A stretch of DNA of 58,123 nt. Source: Geosiphon pyriformis. Taxonomy: Eukaryota; Glomeromycota; Glomeromycetes; Archaeosporales; Geosiphonaceae. Shown here in pieces: positions 48,501 to 58,123 of the stretch (the first letter of the stretch is position 1; the number at the start of each line of letters is the position of its first letter). The translations under genes and the position numbers were made by a program. The DNA lies in NCBI GenBank assembly GCA_016748015.1, contig JAAOMT010000531.1, forward strand, positions 470,659 to 528,781. Reading direction: 5' to 3'. The notes beneath the pieces are model-generated. The model had not been told where the DNA came from, made no database searches, and was given only the letters and a program-made list of their open reading frames with translations.

Positions 48501-51500
48501 TTAAAAATACATTATTCACATTTATAGTAACTTTATGTGACTAGAATAAATAATAAAAAAACCATACTTTGTTAAAGTAAAAAAAAAAAAAAAAAAAAGT
48601 TTTAAACAATATAATATAAAATTTTTTTACATTAATTTTTTGTTACAATTTTTTATATATTTTAATATAATTTCAAAAAATTGTATTTCATTCTAAACTT
48701 TGTAAGAAATATTTTTCAACATTATTAAAGAAATTTTAAAGTTTTTTATAAATTTATAATCAAAAAACATACAACTACTAATATAAACCCTGTTAAATAA
48801 GTGATTTAGAAGAAATTTTATGAGAATAATAATTTGCTTAAATACGTTTAAAAAGTTTTTGTGAAAAGCGCCGAATATTTTATTATTATTTTATCTCTTT
48901 CTTTTATTATTTTTATTTTTTACAATAATAAAAATACTTTAATTGCTAATTATGTAAAAACCAAAATAAGTTTTTAAGGAAATCTTATGACTGATTATAA
49001 TACTTTCTACTAATCAAACAATTTTTTTTGTTAAGAACTTGAAATTTTGAAGATAGTAAATTATTTTTAATTTGAGACTTTAAATGTTAAAAAGTATAAA
49101 TTTATAATTCATTAGACCCAATACTTATGATGTAGAAAATTTAGGCAAAAATTCTATCGATTGTTTTAATTTATTATTTTAAATAATATCTAAGTAATAG
49201 TATTTTTTAATGTATAAACAATATATTTTAAATAAATAGTAAGAAAAAACAATACAACATTTCCTTTTATTTCAGAACTCATAAGACCTTTTCAGTTAAA
49301 AAAAAACGATACATTGCAATCATTTTTTATTGAATCAAATTTTTTTGTTATGACAAATTTAAGCTTTTAAGAAACAAGTTATTCAATAATCCAAGTGGTG
49401 TCGAGTCATTTGATCAATGAGTATTTTGATATCAGTCATGCGAAGGCACATTTGCTAACTAAATAGGAATTTAAAATTTCACCCTATTAAGTGGTCTGAT
49501 GTGTAAAAATTACACTGCACATAATTTTTACTGAATTAGCACAGGGACTATTTCAGAAAACTTTCTCATAATAATATATAATATTGCTCTTATTTTGCTT
49601 GAAAAACTTTAATTTGAAAGATATAATTTTTCAAAGTTAGAAGATAGAAATAATAAGGGTTCAAATCGTTTACGTTCATTAATATTTTGGATATTTTAAA
49701 GGTGTCTTGAAGAATTCTCATATCATGTCTTGAATAATTTTGCCTAAATGACTATTAACTTTCAATTTCAAGAGTCTTCTATTATAAAGTTTTTTAAAAA
49801 ATTGCTAATTTCGAAAAATTAAGTTTAAAATTCATAACTTTTTAACAATTTCATACTTTATCCTTGGAAAATTAAAGAAAGTAATTATTTTATATTATAA
49901 GACAATGAAAGTTTTATTTTATTATAATCGTTCTGTTTCACTAGTTGAAGCTTATAAATGTTAGAAATAAAATATCTGTTTTTGAAATTTATATAATATT
50001 TTCGCTATAGTATATTAATGTCAGCAGACTTAATGCTTAGGATTAGTCATTAGGTAAATATTGTCAATTTTTTATTTTGGTACTTCTTCCTGTTTATTTA
50101 ATTTATATTAATATCCTTTTAGTAAGTTACACAATAATTTCTATCAGGGAAGCTGGGGGTTCCAACCTTTCCAGTTTTCCATCATAAATTTTTAGAAGTA
50201 ATTATTTTGAGATATTATCTTCTAGTCCTAAAAAAGTTGGATTATGAAAGTTATTAGAGAATGATCGCCAGAGACCCGATTTGAAAATCTTGACAGATTT
50301 CAGTCAATAATTCAGGATGGTTTACTTTGATAAAAAAAAAAAAGAAAGTAAATTTATTACAAGTTAATCACCCATATATAATATAATTCACTTTATTAAA
50401 GACTATTTCAAATTTGAACCATTAATTTATGATTGGTTGGACTTTTAAGAGATTAATTATATTTTTTAGATGGAATTTAATAAACTTCATAGCTTAATAA
50501 CAAAAAACTTTATTTAGCTTGCCTCTTATTGGTTTAAAGGAGTTAAGATAATAAATGAAAAAAAATTGTTTCAACTGCAAATCTTAATGACTTAAATTTG
50601 TCAGGATGATATTCTATTATTGGTCCCGATTTAGAGTTTTTTTTATCATGAAAACTGAATCGATGTGAAACCAGAGATTGTCGTGGAACCAATATTATTC
50701 AGCATAATTAAAAATAACTTTTAATTTATTTTATTACCTCATGTTCCCTGACCACAAGTTCAAGTTAAAATTAAAACTTTTAGTATATTAAATATTGAAG
50801 ATATTTTAGTAGTCAAGATATTAAAAAAAAATTTTTACACCAGAGTATATTTTTTCAATTTTTAAAAGCAGATTAATCTGTTAAAATTTTCAAAATCGTC
50901 ATCTTTAATTACATAAGAGAATTAATGAAAAAAATCTTAATTTATTTCGAACTTGACAATTTAATTTAGAATATTAAAAGTCTTATTGGTGGAAAATTTT
51001 GATTTAATAATTTTTTTTAAAATGAAATCACAAAGTATTATAATCAATCTGGTCATTTTTATTAAAATATGAATTTAATTAAAAATATATATATATATAT
51101 AATGTTTAACTATTTCTAAAAAATGAAATTAAAAACAAAATTTTTTATTGGAATTATAAAATTTAATTTTATCAATCATCTTTCAGCCAGTTTAGAGATA
51201 AATACTTGATAAAAATACAATGAAACAAATGATAAGAGTATTTTTTTAAGTCTAAATTCTATTTAAATATCAAAAAAGAAGGTAAAAATTCTCGTTGAGA
51301 TGAAATTTTAACAAAAAAAAAACTAGAATTTTACACAATAAAAAAATAAATTTTTTAAAATTTAGCATTTTACAAAAATATTAATTAATAATATATACAA
51401 AAAACTGAATTGTGTAAATATTGAAAAGATTATATAATTTATTAAAGTTTTACACGAATAACCGAACCATGCGTAAAAATTAGCAAATGAAAAAAAGAGT

Positions 51501-52686
51501 AAAACAAAATTCAATGCTGTACACTCTTAAAAAATTTAAAAGTAATTTTAGATCAAGTTTCATCTTGTGTGTATAAATCAATTTATTATTAAAAGATGCA
51601 GAATTCTTGATATCTTAATATGCGTGATTATCCCGTTGCACCAACAAACCATGATTATTAAATATTCCGCACTTGAACGCAAAAATTGTGTACACGTGCT
51701 CATCAATGCATGCAAAATTCTAAATGCGAAGATAAATGATAAAATGACCAATTAAAGAAATTCATTTAGTAAAGAGGTATAAAATATTTTTAGATTTTGT
51801 GCTTATGGAAATTTGTATATTTGATCTTTGATCTATCGTAAACTTTATTTCAACCACCTTTATGATAGTAAAGAGTCTTATAATAATTCTAATAATAATT
51901 ATGAGGTTTTAATGAAAAATATTAAAATCTCATTTACCCAGGTTAAATTTTACAGCACTACCTTTTTTTTTTTCTATTAATTAAGAGAGAAAATTCTTCA
52001 AAGGGTTCAAACCCTTTTTTCAACAAAACTAGATTTACTATTACCTAATCTCATCTCATGTGAACAGTTTAACTTTTAATCTTTGAAAAACCTTTTGAGC
52101 TTGATAAATCATTTTAGGTATAGTCTTTAGATTTTCGTGTAATCTTGACAATGAATGAATGAATGATTAAATGGTGATATTTATTAAGGATAGGATGAAG
52201 AATTTATATTAAAAAGATGTTGTACTTCATTTAAGCTCAAAGTTTCTCAAGAATTTTATGAAAATTAACTTGTTTATTTAAAATAAGTAGCAATTTAATA
52301 ATTGAATCCTTACATAATAAAATAATTCAAAATCTCCTTTTTAGGCGTACAAACTTTTTTATCCACGGCTTAGACTTCGGCAAATTCCATGTCGTTTCAT
52401 TATTACCTTCATTCCTATAGGGAACTTTTATGTTTCACGTAATCATATTTTTTTATACAACACTTACTTTTTTATTTTATAAAGCTTACCAATCCTGAAA
52501 TTATTTTTTTCTTGTTTTTTCTTTTTTATCACATTTAATATTACTTTACTCTTTGTATCAAAGCGCTTAGAAATTAAATATTCAATTTGAGCTTAAAATT
52601 TGACCTAGATTATATGAATTTAACGGTTTAAGTAAACGCGTGATCAAGCGAATCTTTGGTAGAAAAATATTTTATATCATTATAAA
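45536..52686. other. Long AT-rich intergenic region
   Basis: About 7 kb with no supported gene. It holds an AAC/AAT run (about 45655-45685), TAAT repeats (about 46256-46281), an A18 run near 48581 and an inverted motif pair at 47281-47930. Around 52000-52018 a short perfect palindrome (AAAGGGTT/AACCCTTT) occurs. The last 300 bp should hold the methyltransferase promoter. Confidence 0.5.
47281..47930. mobile_element. Possible small inverted-repeat element (MITE-like)
   Basis: CTACACGTGACCAGCACC at 47281-47298 and GGGTGGCTAATCACACGTAG at 47911-47930 are imperfect inverted copies about 20 bp long. They enclose about 610 bp of AT-rich DNA without an ORF. A third copy lies at 2157-2174. I found no clear target-site duplication, so this remains tentative. 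Confidence 0.3.
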
Positions 52687-54221
52687 ATGGGTATAGCAAA
52701 ATCAAAATTTTTAAGGGTTTCAAACTCGAGTAGATTAATTAGAAATTCAGCAAATGAAACCAATTCCAGTTCAACTGTTGAGGTTTTCAAATCAGAACCA
52801 CAAGAGCCGAGTGACCAAACTATAAATAGTAAAATCACGTCGTTTGGATTATTTTCATATGCGTTAGTTAGCCTAAATCATCTCCCTACCCAGTATGCTG
52901 TAATGGATGCATTTCAGTATCTAGAACGAGAAAAGGTTCATGATTCTGAAGGTCTCAAGTATTTTGGTCCTATTGGTAAATATAATCTTTTAGAATTTTG
53001 TCAAACACTGATCCCAAAGTTTGTTGCATTTTCTCTTCCTTTTTTATAACTATTTATCCTATAGATAGTAATGAATTAGAACGCTTGAGTTTGGTTCATC
53101 GAGTTTTTGAAAAAAGTTGGCGAGGAAATTTTTCGGCACCAGTAGAGGATATATTAAGATCTGGTGGGGCATATGTATTAGATGTTGGGTAGGTACTCAG
53201 AATTGAAAGATCTGCTTTTATTTTTAATGAATTCAAACCTCAAATTTTTCATTAAAGCTGCGGACCTGCAGCGTGGATGTTGGCAATGGCCAGGGAATAT
53301 TTTGCAGCAACTTTCATTGGTATAGATATAATAACAATATCATTGCAAGAGTTAAAACCCGAAAATGTTGGATTTCTCCCGTTTGATATTACCCATGGAA
53401 TACCTTTTCCGAATGATACATTCGATTATACGTTTCAACGTTTCATCCTCATGTCTTTTGCCGAAAACTTTTGGATAACTGAAATTGGAGAAATTGTGAG
53501 GGTCACAAAACCAGAGGGTTGGATTGAATTAATGGTGAGTTCAGATCGATCACAGAATGTTTATATTTCTTGTTAAAAAAAATTTATCATGCTTTCTGCT
53601 GCATTAATCATTCTAGGAAATCGACGTGGAATTTTACAATATAGGGCCGATAATGAAACGTTTTCGAGATGCAAGTATGTGGATTCAAAATTTGGTTGAA
53701 ATCGTGCAAAATTATGAATTCGAATTATTATCAAATAATTAAATTATATATAATTTTCTCTTTTTTTTTTAGCGCAAACACTTTCAAAGTCAAAAGGTCT
53801 GAATGGAACTGTCACACCAAAACTCGTTCAATTAATGCGTGAGTCACCGAATCTTATAGATTTTACTGTCAATGAAGCAAAGACATATTTCGGAAGTTGG
53901 GCTGGTAAACAAGGAAAAGATGTAATCTCGATATTCAATACTAAAAAATTCAGTCTGTTTTAATTCAATAAAATAACAATTAATTAATTAACCTAGTTTC
54001 CTTTGCCTATTTTTCAGGCCCTGAAGATCCTAGAAGATTCTTGGCGTGGTCTTGCTAGTGTTCTCTCAACTGTTATGAATATTGATGAAAAAGAATATGA
54101 CCAAATGATATCTGATCTAGGGAACGAGGCTAATAAATATAAATCCTACTATATAAGTTATCGTATGATTGCGCGAAAGATTTTAACGCCTGAGCCCGAG
54201 CTAGATCCTCGAGATTTTTAA
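52687..54221 (+). CDS. SAM-dependent class I methyltransferase
   Basis: Six exons give 379 residues: 52687-53018, 53069-53188, 53258-53534, 53617-53674, 53773-53921 and 54018-54221, with GT-AG introns of 50-98 bp that all keep frame. The N-terminal 80 residues are Ser/Asn-rich. LIPNNELERLSLVHRVF precedes the methyltransferase fold. Motif I is VLDVGCGPAAW (about 147-157, SAM binding, codons split by the second intron), then FIGIDI (the acidic end of strand 2), PFDITHGIPFPNDTFDYTF and EIVRVTKPEGWIEL. The tail WAGKQGKDALKILEDSW...DQMISDLGNEANKYKSYY matches the usual C-terminus of this fungal family (LaeA/type 11-like). It should transfer a methyl group from SAM; the substrate is unknown. The first intron (53019-53068) is short, but it restores the conserved PN-x-ELERL motif. 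Confidence 0.9.
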
Positions 54222-56053
54222 AAAGATAAAAAGTTTGACCAAATTTGATTTAAATCCAAGGATTAACTTGAAAAAAATGTAACTTTATAAATTCTTACCT
54301 TTGGGTATATTCAAAAAATTTTATTTCAATATGTATTTTTAAATTTATGTAAAAAACTTTCATTAATAATGGTTAGGGTTTAGGTTTCCAGACTTTTAGG
54401 AAGTCGTGAATAATTCTAAATATTAAAGAAAAATTTATTTAATTTTAGCGTTAATCTTTTTCTGGGATAATCATCTTCAAGAAAAAATTATTTCTAAAAG
54501 AGTATTATCCTAAAATCAAAAATTCATCTTTATATCTAAAGAAATTCCCACATGAAAACTTTTTTTATAACCACAAGCCGTTAATCACTTAAGACGACAT
54601 TTTTAGATTTTCAACGGTTGCAGTACTTTCTCATGGGGTAAGATCAGTTATGATGTCATCTTTAATAGCCACTATTAAAAATTTATTTCAAATCAAAAAC
54701 TCGACGAATATAGTCTTTATCGGAATAATATTAGAACCGAACCTTTTGTGCATATTAAATTGGAAATAAGTTTTCAAAGCTATAATTATTTATTCAATAA
54801 CTAAGGACAATATTTTTTCAGACAGCAAAAAGTTAAAATAGCATATAAATAGGGTAGAATTTTAATAAAGTAGAGCTTGGTAAAATAAGTGAAGATAAGC
54901 TAAAACAGTATGAAATATTGGTTAGTGATATTGATTATAATATATATAATCAAGTTCGGATTTAATTAACTATTAATATTTTTGTACGATAACTAAAACC
55001 CAAATTCAAATCAAATATATTAATTTTTTTTCTATTTTATTGATAAAATCAATTCACTTAAAAATATTTAAAATAATTTAAATTCAAATTTTTTGTTTTA
55101 AAATTTTTAAGATGAATGTTATTTCATGGTTGCACCTAAAAAACAATAAATTTTGTTTGCCCAAATTAAGTCAAAATGGAGTCACTATTTAAAAAAATTT
55201 ATTGAAAAAGATATAAAAGTAATTTTGCTGTATTTTAATATACTATATATATTATAATATTATTTATTATTATATACTAAAATTATATTAAATAAAGTTT
55301 TACTAATTATTAACATGTAATCTAACATATTTATTTATCTAATTAATTAAGTGTAAACATGAATTTTATTAACATGGTTAATATTAGTTTAAAATATTCA
55401 ATTGTAAACATTAATATTTATGTTTATTTTGTAAATTAAAAATAATTTTTTTTTTTTAAAACATAAAATTAAAAAAAATTCTTAAACGAGAATCAAGCTA
55501 CTAGGATTTAAAATTCAGTAGGATACAATAATAAAAAAACATTAAAAAATATAAATAAAATAGATTTGTAAATATTTATTAATTTAAAAAAATAGAAATA
55601 TGAATTTTATAAAAAGGAATTATTATTATAAATGTAATCTTAATTAATTATTAAAAATATTAAAAATATTTAAATTTAATAATATTTTATAAATAAAGAA
55701 ATCAATTAAATTATAATAATTAAAATAAAGAATACTATTTATTTATTAAATAATTGAAATAAAACATAACAGCTTAATCTGTTTTCTTTTTCAAAATTTA
55801 AAATTATAAAATTTATGTTTTTCTTTAAATAAAAATATGAAAATTTTCAAATTTATAAATTTTATTATAAACTAAAAATAGTTTACAAAAAAGATTATCC
55901 TTGATAAAATATTTTAAAATTAGTAAAATTACATATATGTATAAATTAATTAAGGATAAACAAAATATATTTAAATATTATATTTATATTTATAAAAATA
56001 TAGCTTTCTTTAAAAAATATTGTTTTCAAAAATTAAATATTATTAATATTTTT
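54222..56053. other. Intergenic DNA downstream of the methyltransferase
   Basis: 54222-54900 is of moderate composition and probably includes the 3' UTR. 54900-56053 is extremely AT-rich. I see no gene, and no second exon for the kinase relic at 56054. Confidence 0.5.
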
Positions 56054-56545
56054 TTAAAGCATATCATATAATGAATTAAATATAAATATAAATAATAATA
56101 GTTTTTTTGGCATAATTTTTATTGCTACTTTTGTCCTTTCTCCATTCCGACGCATTTTTCTTTTATATTTCATTGAACCAAGATGTTTTATATTATTATC
56201 ATCAATTAATTCATCAACTAGGGTTACTTTATAAATTACACTGAACTCTCCTCTAACAATTTCCTTAATATTCGACAAACGCTCCCATGGGATCCATTCA
56301 TAGTAATTCAATTTACCATAATAGATATTATTATTGTTATTAGGTGGAATATAGATTGGATTCTTGATCATTTCATCAACTACTTTATTGCCGCTTGAAA
56401 AGTCGTAGTAAAATCTTTTAATAAACAAAAACTGGTATGCCGCACACTCATTCCTCCTATTTTTTTGAAAACTCTTTTTACAGAATGAACACAGGTTGCA
56501 AACATGAGTCTCTGGACGAGTTCTTTTTGTTTCTTTGTTTTCTAT
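56054..56545 (-). pseudogene. Kinase first-exon relic (copy 5)
   Basis: This copy matches exon 1 of the other kinases: ENKETKRTRPETHVCNLCSF, then NECAAY, DFSSGNKVVDEMIKNPIY and YEWIPWERLSNIKEI. The start codon is ATA (56545-56543) where the paralogue has ATG. The fourth cysteine of C-x2-C-x2-C...C-x2-C is Tyr. The Gly loop reads VRGEFS. After VAIKIM the text PKKLLLF replaces SSEVFKE, so the exon end and its donor are gone, and no second exon follows. The frame has no stop over about 150 codons, which suggests recent decay. It still has the upstream block of the family. Confidence 0.85.
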
Positions 56546-56579
56546 GATGTGAATAAGATAAAATGTGAATATGTATTAT

Positions 56580-56678
56580 TTTTTAAGGCTTTATTTGAAA
56601 GTATGTTTAGAAAGTAATTATTAAAGGGGGAGTTCATATTTATGTTGTTTCTCTATATTCTCATAGTTTGACAAATCA
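56580..56678 (-). promoter_or_regulatory. Conserved upstream block of the kinase family (copy 5)
   Basis: Weaker version of the block at 29281-29412: GAAAGTATGTTTAGAAAGT, then TTTATGTTGTTTCTCTATAT and CATAGTTTGACAAATCA. It sits directly upstream of the relic exon. Confidence 0.55.
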
Positions 56679-58123
56679 CTTTAACCTTAAAAAATGGCAT
56701 TACTACAAATCATAGTAGAATTGATCAAAAAGGTTTAAATTTAAGGCACAAATGACGTTAAACAAGTCTTAAAATTATGTCACCTTCAATTTATTTGTAG
56801 AACTTTGCCTTCATGAAAATAAAAAGTTTCTTATTTTTAGTATCTCGATCCAATTGATTAGGATCATGCTAAATAGTATTTATTATCCATACGCTTTAAA
56901 ATATTAAATTTTGAGATAATAAATTGAGCATAAGTATAATGGTTTTATTTATTTATTTAATTTTTTCAATTTATATTATTTTTAGCTTTTTTTCATATTG
57001 ATCATACAAATAATTTGCTAATCTTAAAATGTTTTCATTAAATTTCAACAATTTAATTATTTTCTCAAAAAATATAAATTGATTATAGTCATGTTGTTAT
57101 CCAAATTTATCGTGATTCTAAAGGCAAGCACGTTAATTTTATTCTTGTTTACCTTTGATGTCACCAAGCCCCCCATTTTGTTTATCCACCGTAAAATTGA
57201 ATTTTTCTCACCGCAATGCCAAACTAACTAGTATTTCCATTTGCTCTTATCAATGTTATCTCGGCCTTATTGTCAATAAAGAAAAGATACAGGATATTTA
57301 TCGGCCTGGTCTTCCACAAAAGCTTACCACTCACAAACGGTAAAATCGTGCAGGGGAATTATTTCGTTATAGCAGTCGAAACTTAAACACGGCTTTGAAG
57401 AAACGCATTTGGACTTCAAAACTGGCAAGCGAACTGTTCAGGACAAGCTTTCAAGGCTTAGCTACATTCCCGTTTTGCCCAAACATCTACTTACTAAAAG
57501 TTCCAAAAAAACACCGCTTCTAATAGGTGCATGACTATCACATCTAACACTATAATATATACATTTATTAAATATAAGATATTATATATTTGAAGAAATC
57601 TATTTTATTTACTCTTTGATTAGGCTCCATTTGATTTACTTACGAACTTCATGTTTTCATAAAATAAAAAATAATTCCATTATTTAAGCTAAAATAATGC
57701 AAACAGTTACCAATTAAAATATAAATTTAATTTCAAAATACAGGTTTTAATAAAATAGCTTAAAAATGCCATACATTTTTTAAACAATGTTTAATAGATT
57801 TTATCGTTATTAAAAAATAAAAGAAATATATTTAGAAATTATCAGATCTTTGAACATAGTTGTCTGATTTTAGGTAAAATTCTAGCTTTTCGAAGGATTT
57901 ATGCCCAAATATTTCATTGATTATATGTCTAAAACGTTAAAATTCTTATTTTCACTTAATTGTATTCAAAAAAAACCTTAACATGTATGTAAATATTAAT
58001 TGTTATTATGATCTTTCTAATTTTTACTCCCTTTTGTTTTGGAATCATTACGACTTAAAAATTATAATTTTAAAAATTGAATTATTTATTTGAAATATAT
58101 CAAGTAAAAATAAGTAGCTTTTA
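56679..58123. other. Window end: AT-rich DNA with a GC-richer island
   Basis: 57130-57545 has clearly more C and G than its surroundings, with frames such as KIQDIYRPGLPQKLTTHK broken by stops. This looks like a fragment of a repeat or a degraded gene; I do not recognise it on either strand. The rest is AT-rich with no gene seen. Confidence 0.4.

Noticed and set aside
52000-52018. Short palindrome AAAGGGTT/AACCCTTT
   Set aside because: Short, without conserved context; likely chance.
57155-57343. Plus-strand 62-codon frame
   Set aside because: No domain, and the same region is broken by stops in extension; kept only as part of the unrecognised GC-richer island.
1-58123. tRNA, rRNA and CRISPR
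   Set aside because: I looked for T-arm-like GGTTCRANNCC on both strands and for regular spaced repeats; the few T-arm-like hits (for example near 11245 and 49657) have no pairing stems, and the repeats seen are microsatellites.

Overview
The window looks like nuclear DNA of an arbuscular mycorrhizal fungus of the Rhizophagus type (Glomeromycotina). This is inferred from the very AT-rich intergenic DNA, the short GT-AG introns (mostly 50-116 bp), a local family of TKL-like kinases in several states of decay, an F-box gene, a decayed LINE of a kind I associate with Rhizophagus, and many microsatellites. I could run no database search.

Layout: 1-686 (-) is the 5' part of an F-box gene that runs off the window. 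1870-4125 is an imperfect palindrome carrying two truncated, catalytically damaged kinase copies head to head. 4126-14542 is non-coding with microsatellites and a possible LINE 3' end. 14543-16348 (+) is a poly-Q C2H2 zinc-finger regulator with a separate first exon. 18742-27560 is a very AT-rich repeat island that starts at a 78-nt T tract and includes a badly mutated LINE RNase H region. 27841-29226 (-) is the only intact kinase. 30731-31804 (-) is tubulin-folding cofactor B in six exons. 32374-38060 (-) is a ten-exon Sec7-PH-coiled-coil Arf exchange factor, with a probable GC-AG intron inside the Sec7 domain. 43540-44533 is a run of 994 N that hides the C-terminal half of a second kinase, whose start is at 45367. 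45.4-52.7 kb is AT-rich with no gene seen. 52687-54221 (+) is a six-exon SAM-dependent methyltransferase. 56054-56545 (-) is a relic of a third kinase first exon.

The single-copy cellular genes are cofactor B (tubulin heterodimer assembly), the ArfGEF (membrane traffic) and the zinc-finger regulator. The F-box, kinase and methyltransferase genes look like members of expanded families. The kinases share an N-terminal Cys-rich motif, one intron position, a DLG in place of DFG, and about 100-130 bp of conserved upstream DNA. Five copies in 54 kb therefore show duplication with promoter, inversion, in-frame internal deletion, nonsense mutation and start loss. No wholly new system is demonstrated. 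The least ordinary items are this kinase family, the mutated LINE island, the GC-AG intron and a hairpin/T-run element near 39.4 kb.
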